A stretch of DNA of 6,000 nucleotides, from the NCBI GenBank assembly GCA_020025205.1, contig JAHHSO010000051.1, positions 1 through 6,000 of the forward strand, in the 5' to 3' direction. Of this stretch, positions 1 to 5,811 are shown in pieces. Position 1 is the first letter of the stretch. Each line of letters starts with the position of its first letter. The notes beneath the pieces were generated by a model. It was given only the letters and a program-made list of their open reading frames with translations, had not been told where the DNA came from and searched no databases. The position numbers and the translations under genes are program-made. The DNA is from Christensenellaceae bacterium (GTDB taxonomy: Bacteria > Bacillota > Clostridia > Christensenellales > Aristaeellaceae).

Positions 1-1
1 T

Positions 2-217
2 TACAGACTGAAAGATTCCCTCAATAGATGCACGGCCAAAGTCATGATTGCGGTGGGTGAAAAAGAGGGGTACAAGATGAGAAAATCGGCCGATCTTCTT
101 CACGAAATTTTGCCAGATAGTCAGCTGGTGGTTTATCCAACGTATCGTCACGGCGATTTAAGCATCAATCATGCCGGCATATATGCAGAACTGTTTCAGG
201 CATTCAGTGAATCGTGA
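2..217 (+). CDS. Alpha/beta hydrolase, C-terminal fragment (5' end outside window)
   Basis: This is the last 71 codons of a gene that begins before the window, ending in TGA at 215-217. The visible part fits the C-terminal end of an alpha/beta-hydrolase fold. A beta-strand segment reading VMIAVGEKEG is followed by a helix (about residues 26-37) and then a strand leading to the motif YRHGDLSINH (residues 48-57). In this superfamily a histidine in such a loop, just before the last helix, completes the Ser-Asp/Glu-His triad, so H50 is the probable catalytic base. The nucleophile and acid lie upstream and cannot be seen. The sequence resembles the putative esterase-type hydrolases common in Firmicutes, but substrate and exact family cannot be told. 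The gene converges on gltX and ends just before a shared terminator. Confidence 0.7.
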   Translation, partial: YRLKDSLNRCTAKVMIAVGEKEGYKMRKSADLLHEILPDSQLVVYPTYRHGDLSINHAGIYAELFQAFSES

Positions 218-230
218 TGGGCAGAAAATA

Positions 231-270
231 AAAAAGCGAGGTGTACAGAAATGATACACTTCGCTTTTTT
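231..270. terminator. Bidirectional intrinsic terminator between the hydrolase gene and gltX
   Basis: An inverted repeat pairs 231-245 with 255-269 around a 9-nt loop. It has one G-T wobble and a GCGA core flanked by A-runs on the left and T-runs on the right. Each strand therefore shows a hairpin followed by a T-tract. It sits 14 nt after the hydrolase stop codon and about 25 nt beyond the gltX stop codon, so it can end both convergent transcripts. Confidence 0.85.
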
Positions 271-294
271 GTATTTTCTTAATCAGACGGCAGA

Positions 295-1812
295 TTACAG
301 GCGGGCCATGGCGTCGTCAAGGCGCTTCATGGTCTCTTCCCTGCCCAACAGATAAGCCATTTCAAACGCTCCACCCGGTGTAGCTTTGCGGCCGGTGATA
401 GCGATGCGCAGCGGCCAGAGAACAGCAGCGTTTTTCATGCCGCTTTCTGGAATAGCAGCCATGACGGTGTCGTGGAGGTTAGCTTCTGTCCAATCCGTGA
501 TGCCTTCCAGAATCGGGCGCACGAATTCGAGCGCCGTCTTGGAGGTTTCCAGTGTAGACTTGCTTTTTTTGTTGATGAACAGGTCATCGGTCAGCTCGGG
601 CATTTCAGCAAGGAAATCCACCATGTCAGGCAGCTGGCTGAAAATTTCGGTGCGCGCCTGAAGCAGTTCGCAGAGACGATCCAAATCAAACTTTTCCGGA
701 TCGAGTACCTTTGTCAGCCATGGTTTGGCCGCTTCGGCGTAAGCTTCGGGGGCCATGCGGCGGATATACTCCGCATTGAACCAGGTCAGCTTGCCCATAT
801 CGAAAATGGCAGGACTTTTGTTGATGCCGTTTTCATCAAACACATGGACAAGCTCTTCCAGGGTGAAGAACTCTTCGTTGGTGCCCTTGGGTGCCCAGCC
901 GAGCAGCGCGATGTAGTTGATGATGGCTTCCTTCAAGTAGCCCTGAGCCAGCAGGTCTTCAAAGGATGGGTCACCCCAGCGCTTGGACAGCTTGCGGACG
1001 ATGGGCTGCGTGTTGCCGTTTTCATCCAGAATTGGCTCCTTGGTCTGCTTGTCACGCAGGATAGATTCAATCATGACGGGCGGCAGATGCAGATATACAG
1101 GCGGCGTCCAGCCGAAAGCCTCATACAGCAGATTGTACTTCGGGGCAGAGGAGAGGTACTCTGTGCCGCGCGTGACATGGGTGATGTTCATGAGGTGATC
1201 GTCGATGACGTTGGCGAAGTTGTAGGTGGGCAGACCATCCTGCTTGATGAGCACATTGTCATCCAGCGTGTCGCAGTCCACTTCCACATGACCATAGAGC
1301 ATGTCATCAAAGGATGCTTTGCCTGTGGTCGGCACGTTCTGACGGATGACATAAGGTTCACCTGCTGCAATGCGGCGCTTAGCTTCTTCCAGGCTTACGC
1401 TATGCAGGCACTTCTTGTTATACTTATATGTTTCGCCCTTGGCTTCGGCGGCTCGACGGTCTTCCTCAAGCTCTTCTTTGGTGCAGAAGCAGCAGTAAGC
1501 ACCGCCTTTTTCCACCAGCTCCCAGGCGTACTTGGGGTAGGTGTCGCGGCGCTGGGTCTGAATATAGGGGCCATAGTCGCCGCCTACATCCGGGCCTTCG
1601 TCATAGGAAAGACCAGCCTGACGCATGGATTTGTAAATCAGATCCACAGCGCCGGGCACTTCACGTTCCTGATCGGTATCTTCAATGCGGAGAATGAATT
1701 TGCCGCCATGCTTTTTAGCCAGCAGATAGGTATACAGCGCGGTGCGCAGACCGCCCAGATGCAGATAACCTGTCGGGCTGGGCGCAAAACGCGTACGAAC
1801 TTCGGTAGACAT
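295..1812 (-). CDS. gltX: Glutamate--tRNA ligase (GluRS)
   Basis: This cytoplasmic class I synthetase attaches glutamate to tRNA-Glu using ATP. The 505-residue product starts MSTEVRTRFAPSPTGYLHLGG, in which HLGG (residues 18-21) is the HIGH signature. The second ATP motif is KLSKR (274-278). The zinc ligands of the acceptor-binding insert are visible as CFC (C108, C110) and CLH (C135, H137). RGTEYLSS and KYNLLYEAFGW follow a clostridial-type pattern. The helical anticodon-binding part fills the C-terminal third. Compared with the short loop in E. coli GluRS, the stretch before KLSKR is longer (residues about 247-272). I chose the ATG at 1812 because AGAAGAG lies 6 nt upstream; the in-frame TTG at 1833 has no such site. 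It is the second gene of an operon, 27 nt after glnS. With GlnRS alongside, it is probably a discriminating enzyme, which is inference. Confidence 0.96.
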   Translation of the reverse strand: MSTEVRTRFAPSPTGYLHLGGLRTALYTYLLAKKHGGKFILRIEDTDQEREVPGAVDLIYKSMRQAGLSYDEGPDVGGDYGPYIQTQRRDTYPKYAWELVEKGGAYCCFCTKEELEEDRRAAEAKGETYKYNKKCLHSVSLEEAKRRIAAGEPYVIRQNVPTTGKASFDDMLYGHVEVDCDTLDDNVLIKQDGLPTYNFANVIDDHLMNITHVTRGTEYLSSAPKYNLLYEAFGWTPPVYLHLPPVMIESILRDKQTKEPILDENGNTQPIVRKLSKRWGDPSFEDLLAQGYLKEAIINYIALLGWAPKGTNEEFFTLEELVHVFDENGINKSPAIFDMGKLTWFNAEYIRRMAPEAYAEAAKPWLTKVLDPEKFDLDRLCELLQARTEIFSQLPDMVDFLAEMPELTDDLFINKKSKSTLETSKTALEFVRPILEGITDWTEANLHDTVMAAIPESGMKNAAVLWPLRIAITGRKATPGGAFEMAYLLGREETMKRLDDAMARL

Positions 1813-1818
1813 GAAATT

Positions 1819-1825
1819 CTCTTCT
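1819..1825 (-). promoter_or_regulatory. Ribosome binding site deciding the gltX start
   Basis: On the minus strand AGAAGAG lies 6 nt before the ATG at 1812. It is weaker than the AAGGAGG sites elsewhere in the window but well spaced. It falls inside the seven-codon extension that a TTG start at 1833 would add, and this favours the ATG. Confidence 0.6.
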
Positions 1826-1839
1826 TTCTTCAATTATAA

Positions 1840-3534
1840 TCAATCCACTTTAAAGCTGTCCTTGAGAATGACAATGCGGTTGAATACAGCTTTTTCAGGA
1901 GTGGAATCCTTGTCCTTGCAGAAATATGCCATGCGCATGAACTGGAAGTCATCGCCAACATTGGCTTCAGCAAGCCATGGTTCAGCATAGCCATTGATGA
2001 TCTGCAGGGAGTTGGGGTTGACCTGACGCAGGAAATCATCGTCAGAAGAGGATTCTTCGGACTCCTCATCTTCAGCGTTGTTTTCATTGTTGTCATCCAG
2101 AATGAGCACATCGTAAAGACGTCCTTCAAACGGCAGGTTTTCCTTGGCGCTGACCCAGTGAATGGTTCCCTTCACTTTGCGGTCTGCACCTTCGGAACCA
2201 GACTTGCTGGTGGGGTCGATTGTGCAGTAGATACAGGTGACATTGCCGTTTTCATCCACGTCGTAGCGCTCACATTTGATGATATAAGCACCCTTGAGGC
2301 GGACTTCTCCATCCGGCTTGAGGCGGAAAAACTTCTTGGGCGCATCAATCATGAAGTCGCTGCGCTCGATGTAGATTTCGCGCGTGAACGGTACTTCGTG
2401 CGTGCCCATTTCCGGCTTCTTCGGATGATTTTCAATGGTGCACATTTCTTGCTGATCTTCCGGGTAATTGGTCAGGATGACTTTGACGGGATCAAGAACA
2501 GCCATGGCACGCGGTGCGGTTTCATTCAGGTCATTGCGGACGCAATGCTCAAGCAGACGATGATCCACGGTGGAATCTGCCTTGGAAACGCCGATTCGTT
2601 CGATAAAGTCACGGATGGCGGGGGCACTGTAGCCGCGCCGGCGCATGCCGGCCAGCGTGGGCATACGGGGATCATCCCAGCCGGAGACGTGGTTTTCTTC
2701 CACGAGTTTGCGCAGTTTACGCTTGGACATGACCGTATTGGTCAGATTCAGGCGGGCAAACTCGATCTGACGGGGTTTCTGCTGAAAGCCGCAGACCTCG
2801 GTGACCCAGTCATAAAGCGGACGGTGAATCTCATACTCCAAAGAGCAAAGAGAGTGTGTCACGCCTTCCAGGGCATCGCCAATCGGATGGGCAAAGTCGT
2901 ACATCGGGTAGATGCACCACTTGTCGCCGGTACGGTGATGGGTGGCATACTTGATGCGGTACAGCGCCGGATCGCGCAGATTGATGTTCGGGGAGGCCAT
3001 GTCGATTTTGGCGCGCAGGACGTGAGAACCTTCCGGGAACTCCCCGTTTTTCATGCGCAGGAAGAGATCCATGTTCTCTTCGGGGGTGCGGTCACGATAG
3101 GGGGAATTTTTGCCCGGCTCCGTGAGCGTGCCGCGATACGCGCGGATTTCTTCCTTTGAAAGATCATCCACATAAGCAAGGCCGCGGCGAATCAGATCGC
3201 AGGCATATTCAAAAATTTTGTCATACTGCTCAGAAGCGTAGTAGACATTACCATATTCAAAGCCAAGCCAGTGGATATCGTCCTTGATGGCTTCCACGAA
3301 CTCTTCCTTTTCCTTGGTGGGGTTGGTGTCGTCAAAGCGCAGATTACACACGCCGCCGAACTTTTCCGCGGTTGCGAAGTCGACGGTCAGCGCTTTTACA
3401 TGACCGATATGCAGGTAGCCGTTGGGCTCAGGCGGGAATCGCGTCTGAACGCGTCCGTCGTTTTTGCCGGCGGCCAGATCGGCCTTGATGGCTTCCCAGA
3501 TAAAATTGCTCTTTTCCTTGATTTCTTCTGTCAT
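1840..3534 (-). CDS. glnS: Glutamine--tRNA ligase (GlnRS)
   Basis: This cytoplasmic class I synthetase charges tRNA-Gln with glutamine. The 564-residue protein opens with a short helix and then TRFPPEPNGYLHIGHVKAL, in which HIGH is residues 42-45. The GlnRS-typical DDTNP follows (68-72), then the KMSKS equivalent VMSKR (268-272), then a long C-terminal beta-barrel anticodon-binding region. The ending, with FLRQVNPNSL, GYAEP and KAVFNRIVILKDS, matches E. coli GlnRS closely. An acidic, Asn/Ser-rich stretch (residues 480-500; 12 of 21 residues Asp or Glu, no Lys or Arg) expands a loop that is much shorter in E. coli. There is no YqeY domain fused at the C-terminus, unlike many clostridial GlnRS proteins. 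The ATG at 3534 has AAGGAGGG six nt upstream. It is the first gene of an operon with gltX. Confidence 0.97.
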   Translation of the reverse strand: MTEEIKEKSNFIWEAIKADLAAGKNDGRVQTRFPPEPNGYLHIGHVKALTVDFATAEKFGGVCNLRFDDTNPTKEKEEFVEAIKDDIHWLGFEYGNVYYASEQYDKIFEYACDLIRRGLAYVDDLSKEEIRAYRGTLTEPGKNSPYRDRTPEENMDLFLRMKNGEFPEGSHVLRAKIDMASPNINLRDPALYRIKYATHHRTGDKWCIYPMYDFAHPIGDALEGVTHSLCSLEYEIHRPLYDWVTEVCGFQQKPRQIEFARLNLTNTVMSKRKLRKLVEENHVSGWDDPRMPTLAGMRRRGYSAPAIRDFIERIGVSKADSTVDHRLLEHCVRNDLNETAPRAMAVLDPVKVILTNYPEDQQEMCTIENHPKKPEMGTHEVPFTREIYIERSDFMIDAPKKFFRLKPDGEVRLKGAYIIKCERYDVDENGNVTCIYCTIDPTSKSGSEGADRKVKGTIHWVSAKENLPFEGRLYDVLILDDNNENNAEDEESEESSSDDDFLRQVNPNSLQIINGYAEPWLAEANVGDDFQFMRMAYFCKDKDSTPEKAVFNRIVILKDSFKVD

Positions 3535-3540
3535 GGAAGT

Positions 3541-3548
3541 CCCTCCTT
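3541..3548 (-). promoter_or_regulatory. Strong ribosome binding site of glnS
   Basis: AAGGAGGG on the minus strand lies 6 nt before the ATG at 3534. A small inverted repeat (TAGGA/TCCTA, 3548-3561, 4-nt loop) abuts the site and overlaps its first base. Confidence 0.8.
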
Positions 3549-3577
3549 AGGAATGCTCCTAGTATCCATAATAAAAC

Positions 3578-3606
3578 AGTATACTATACACAAACCGGAG
3601 AAGCAA
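3578..3606 (-). promoter_or_regulatory. Predicted sigma-A promoter of the glnS-gltX operon
   Basis: On the minus strand TTGCTT (3606-3601) and TATACT (3583-3578) are separated by exactly 17 bp. The -10 matches consensus at 5 of 6 positions and the -35 keeps the TTG. Transcription would start near 3571, giving a leader of about 37 nt that contains the ribosome binding site. No T-box or other long leader fits in that space, so tRNA-responsive control of this operon is not apparent. Confidence 0.65.
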
Positions 3607-3704
3607 GCATTCGCATAAAATATTGATAAGTCTGATGAAAATTCGGCATATGAGCCACGAAAAAGGGGGAAAAGGCGTACAAAAGTCCATGATATTGTGA
3701 AAAA

Positions 3705-3727
3705 AGAAGGGACAGGTGTTCCCTTTT
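3705..3727. promoter_or_regulatory. Inverted repeat over the -35 region of the NifU-like/GGGtGRT promoter
   Basis: AAGGGA and TCCCTT form perfect arms around a 7-nt centre (CAGGTGT). One wobble pair and one A-T pair extend them to 8 bp. The right arm overlaps the place where a -35 hexamer would sit for the TATAAT at 3743-3748. The position suits an operator for a dimeric regulator, but I do not recognise the site. The flanking stretch 3607-3704 shows no gene or clear signal. Confidence 0.35.
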
Positions 3728-3739
3728 GGCGGATAGTTG

Positions 3740-3748
3740 TGTTATAAT
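3740..3748 (+). promoter_or_regulatory. Extended -10 promoter of the NifU-like/GGGtGRT operon
   Basis: The sequence TGTTATAAT combines a perfect TATAAT with an upstream TG, the extended -10 arrangement. The -35 position is poor (TTCCCT at 18 bp spacing), as expected for extended -10 promoters or for activator-dependent ones. The start would be near 3755, leaving a leader of about 57 nt. Confidence 0.65.
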
Positions 3749-3796
3749 GAATCGCATGCTTGTTAAAAGCTGATTGAACAACCAATTTTTCAAGAT

Positions 3797-3803
3797 AAGG
3801 GGG
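3797..3803 (+). promoter_or_regulatory. Ribosome binding site of the NifU-like gene
   Basis: AAGGGGG ends 8 nt before the ATG at 3812. It is a slightly degenerate Shine-Dalgarno site and supports that start over internal ATG codons. Confidence 0.7.
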
Positions 3804-3811
3804 AACCCAAA

Positions 3812-4516
3812 ATGCAGTATTCCAAAGAAGTGGAAGAAATGATCTGCGTAGCGAAGGGCCCGAACCATGGTCCGGCGCCGATTCCTGAAGAGGGAAAGTG
3901 GATTCAGGCAAAGCAAATCACGGATATCTCCGGTTACACGCACGGTGTGGGCTGGTGCGCGCCGCAGCAGGGCGCCTGCAAGCTGTCTCTGAACGTGAAA
4001 AACGGCGTGATTGAAGAGGCACTGGTGGAAACCATTGGCTGCTCCGGCATGACTCACTCTGCCGCTATGGCGAGCGAAATCCTGCCCGGCAAGACCATTC
4101 TTGAAGCGCTGAACACCGACCTCGTGTGTGACGCCATCAACACCGCTATGCGCGAGCTGTTCCTTCAGATCGTCTATGGCCGCACACAGTCTGCCTTCTC
4201 CGATGACGGTCTGCGCATCGGTGCCGGCCTCGAAGATCTGGGCAAGGGTCTGCGCTCCATGGTGGGTACCATGTACGGCACCAAGGCAAAGGGCACCCGC
4301 TATCTGGAGATGACCGAGGGCTATGTGCTCAAGATGGCTCTGGATAAGGACGATCAGGTCTGCGGTTATCAGTTCCTGTCTCTGGGCAAGATGATGGATG
4401 CCATCAAGAATGGCATGTCCCCGAACGAGGCTTACGAGAAGAACATCGGCACCTACGGCCGCTTCAAGGCGGAAGACGGCGCCTGCAAGTGGATCGATCC
4501 GCGCACGGACAAGTAA
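3812..4516 (+). CDS. NifU/IscU-like iron-sulfur scaffold protein, divergent (partner of GGGtGRT protein)
   Basis: The 234-residue protein has a NifU_N-like core at about residues 45-115. A strand pair carrying CKLSLNVKNGVIEEALVETI is followed by GCSGMTHSAAMASEILPGKT (76-95). This resembles the IscU/NifU pattern in which a GC motif precedes a small-residue helix and a GK turn. IscU-type scaffolds hold a 2Fe-2S cluster on three cysteines and an aspartate. Here C77 fits the second cysteine and C49 or C56 the first, but the Cys-Gly-Asp motif is absent and no obvious third cysteine lies in the usual C-terminal place. Other cysteines are 12, 106, 184 and 225. About 45 residues precede the core and 110 or more follow, making it longer than IscU. 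There is no signal peptide, so it should be cytoplasmic. The next gene starts 18 nt downstream. The assignment to the scaffold fold is fairly safe; an actual scaffold function is inferred. Confidence 0.8.
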   Translation: MQYSKEVEEMICVAKGPNHGPAPIPEEGKWIQAKQITDISGYTHGVGWCAPQQGACKLSLNVKNGVIEEALVETIGCSGMTHSAAMASEILPGKTILEALNTDLVCDAINTAMRELFLQIVYGRTQSAFSDDGLRIGAGLEDLGKGLRSMVGTMYGTKAKGTRYLEMTEGYVLKMALDKDDQVCGYQFLSLGKMMDAIKNGMSPNEAYEKNIGTYGRFKAEDGACKWIDPRTDK

Positions 4517-4534
4517 GAAGGAGGCGTACGAAAA

Positions 4535-5554
4535 ATGGCTCTGTTTGAAAACTATGAAGGTCGTATGCCCCAGCTTCAGCCTGTGCTGGAGAAGTACGGC
4601 TTCAAAGACTTTGACGAGGTCAAAGCTTACAATAATTCCAAGGGTGTGGATGCTTACTCCATCGTGGAGAGCACCCAGCCGATCTGCTTTGAGAATGCCA
4701 AGTGGGCTTACGAGCTCGGCGCAGCCATCGCGCTGAAGAGCAACGTGGCTTCCGCTGCTGACGCGGCGCGCTGCATCGGTGAAGGCCTTCAGGCTTTCTG
4801 CATCCCGGGTTCTGTTGCGGATCAGCGTCAGGTTGGCGTGGGCCACGGCAATCTGGGCGCCATGCTGCTGGATGAAGGAACCGAGTGCTTTGCGTTCCTG
4901 GCTGGCCACGAATCCTTTGCGGCCGCTGAGGGCGCCATCAAGATCGCTCTGAACGCCAACAAGGTTCGTAAGAAGCCGCTGCGCGTTATCCTCGATGGCC
5001 TTGGCAAGGATGCCGCTATGATCATCAGCCGCATCAATGGATTTACCTACGTCCAGACGAAGTATGACTACCTCGCCGCAGACGTGAAGGAAGACCATGC
5101 GCTGACCATCGTAAACGAGACCGCATACTCTAACGGCGACCGTGCGAAGGTTCGCTGCTACGGCGCTGATGATGTTCGCGAGGGCGTGGCCATCATGTGG
5201 CACGAGGGCGCGGATGTTTCCATTACCGGCAACTCCACCAACCCGACCCGCTTCCAGCACCCGGTCGCAGGCACCTACAAGAAGGAGCGCCTTGAGGCAG
5301 GCAAGAAGTACTTCTCTGTTGCTTCCGGCGGCGGCACCGGCCGTACCCTGCATCCGGACAACATGGCTGCCGGCCCTGCTTCTTACGGCATGACCGATAC
5401 CATGGGTCGTATGCACTCCGACGCGCAGTTCGCGGGCAGCTCTTCTGTTCCGGCGCACGTTGAAATGATGGGCTTCTTGGGCATGGGCAACAACCCGATG
5501 GTCGGCGCGACCGTCGCTGTGGCCGTTGCTGTTGCGCAGGCTCTGGCGAAGTAA
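4535..5554 (+). CDS. GGGtGRT family protein, function unknown
   Basis: The 339-residue protein contains the exact family signature GGGTGRT at residues 265-271, followed by LHPDNMAAGPASYG. From memory this is the Pfam GGGtGRT family, named for that motif, with no established biochemical role known to me. Other notable stretches are FCIPGSVADQRQVGVGHGN (88-106), with a Gly/His-rich turn, and LAGHESFAAAEGA (122-134). The C-terminus is a Gly-rich segment followed by an Ala/Val-rich helix (322-339), too short and too late to be a convincing membrane anchor. Cysteines are at 51, 80, 89, 118 and 208. The ATG at 4535 has AAGGAGG (4518-4524) ten nt upstream, and the gap to the NifU-like stop codon is 18 nt, so the two are almost surely co-transcribed. 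Codons favour C- and G-ending forms, as in well-expressed genes. The glycine-rich motif could bind a nucleotide or phosphate ligand, but that is a guess. Confidence 0.88.
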   Translation: MALFENYEGRMPQLQPVLEKYGFKDFDEVKAYNNSKGVDAYSIVESTQPICFENAKWAYELGAAIALKSNVASAADAARCIGEGLQAFCIPGSVADQRQVGVGHGNLGAMLLDEGTECFAFLAGHESFAAAEGAIKIALNANKVRKKPLRVILDGLGKDAAMIISRINGFTYVQTKYDYLAADVKEDHALTIVNETAYSNGDRAKVRCYGADDVREGVAIMWHEGADVSITGNSTNPTRFQHPVAGTYKKERLEAGKKYFSVASGGGTGRTLHPDNMAAGPASYGMTDTMGRMHSDAQFAGSSSVPAHVEMMGFLGMGNNPMVGATVAVAVAVAQALAK

Positions 5555-5730
5555 GAAAACTAGCTATTGCTTGAATGATTGTTCATGTACCATATACGGT
5601 AAATTGGACAATAGGCGCTGGAATCTATTGCATTTCGAGCGAATGTCCCTGAAATGTCCCTGAAATTTACAGCGCTATCCCAAGAAACTATAAAACGCCG
5701 CTCACAGGTGGTGCTAAATTTCAAAGGGTG
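5555..5730 (+). other. Structured 3' untranslated region of the GGGtGRT operon, no gene seen
   Basis: No convincing coding region lies here. Positions 5658-5669 pair with 5715-5728: a 9-bp AT-rich perfect block, or 8 bp plus CCCT/AGGG with a 2-nt bulge. Separately, 5611-5620 (ATAGGCGCTG) pairs with 5670-5678 (CAGCGCTAT) apart from one bulged G. The two pairings cross, so they would be alternatives or a pseudoknot. A weak CGCC/GGTG hairpin lies inside the second loop. The region could stabilise the mRNA or hold a processed RNA; neither is shown. Confidence 0.4.
5642..5663 (+). repeat. Tandem 11-bp repeat, two copies
   Basis: AATGTCCCTGA occurs twice in immediate succession (5642-5652 and 5653-5663), with the next AAT beginning a third partial copy. 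The second copy supplies the left arm of the inverted repeat with 5715-5728. The first copy could replace it over about nine bases. It probably arose by slippage. Confidence 0.85.
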
Positions 5731-5763
5731 AAAAGGAGCTTCAGAAATGGAGTTCCTTTTTTT
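5731..5763 (+). terminator. Intrinsic terminator of the NifU-like/GGGtGRT operon
   Basis: Positions 5731-5740 (AAAAGGAGCT) pair with 5751-5760 (AGTTCCTTTT) with one G-T wobble around a 10-nt loop, followed at once by three more T residues. It lies about 180 nt after the GGGtGRT stop codon, leaving an unusually long structured tail. Confidence 0.8.
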
Positions 5764-5776
5764 ATCTAATAGGAAA

Positions 5777-5805
5777 TTGCGCAAATTGAAGAAAAGGTAT
5801 ATACT
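5777..5805 (+). promoter_or_regulatory. Predicted sigma-A promoter of a small RNA unit
   Basis: TTGCGC (5777-5782) and TATACT (5800-5805) are separated by exactly 17 bp, and a G-rich AAAAGG stretch lies in the spacer. It begins just after the operon terminator. The expected start, about 7 nt past the -10, is 5811-5813, where the first base of the closing helix of the RNA described next is found. Confidence 0.6.
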
Positions 5806-5811
5806 ATAACA

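Noticed and set aside
472..1839. Open frame of 455 codons on the plus strand opposite gltX
   Set aside because: It is the antisense shadow of a well-conserved GluRS and has no recognisable domain or convincing ribosome binding site.
1833..1863. Possible internal promoter for gltX on the minus strand (AGGACA, 18 bp, TATAAT)
   Set aside because: The TATAAT is perfect, but transcription would start only about 14 nt before the ATG, within or next to the ribosome binding site, so an operonic message is more likely.
2158..3159. Open frame of 333 codons on the plus strand opposite glnS
   Set aside because: It is the antisense shadow of GlnRS; the product has no family resemblance that I can see.
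3713..3725. LexA-like box in the palindrome upstream of the NifU-like gene
   Set aside because: The Gram-positive LexA site needs GAAC and GTTC half-sites with fixed spacing; only one half (GTTC) is present.
3584..5458. Open frame of 624 codons on the minus strand opposite the NifU-like/GGGtGRT genes
   Set aside because: It lies antisense to two genes with clear family motifs, its translation shows no recognisable domain, and long antisense frames are expected opposite strongly codon-biased genes.
5560..5784. Open frame of 74 codons on the minus strand in the downstream intergenic region
   Set aside because: It runs through the operon terminator and the tandem repeat, and its translation has no recognisable features.
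5747..5809. 20-codon plus-strand frame starting MEFLFLSNRK with AAGGAG upstream
   Set aside because: The ribosome-site-like sequence and the start codon are the arm and loop of the intrinsic terminator, and the frame runs through the next promoter; chance is the simpler explanation.
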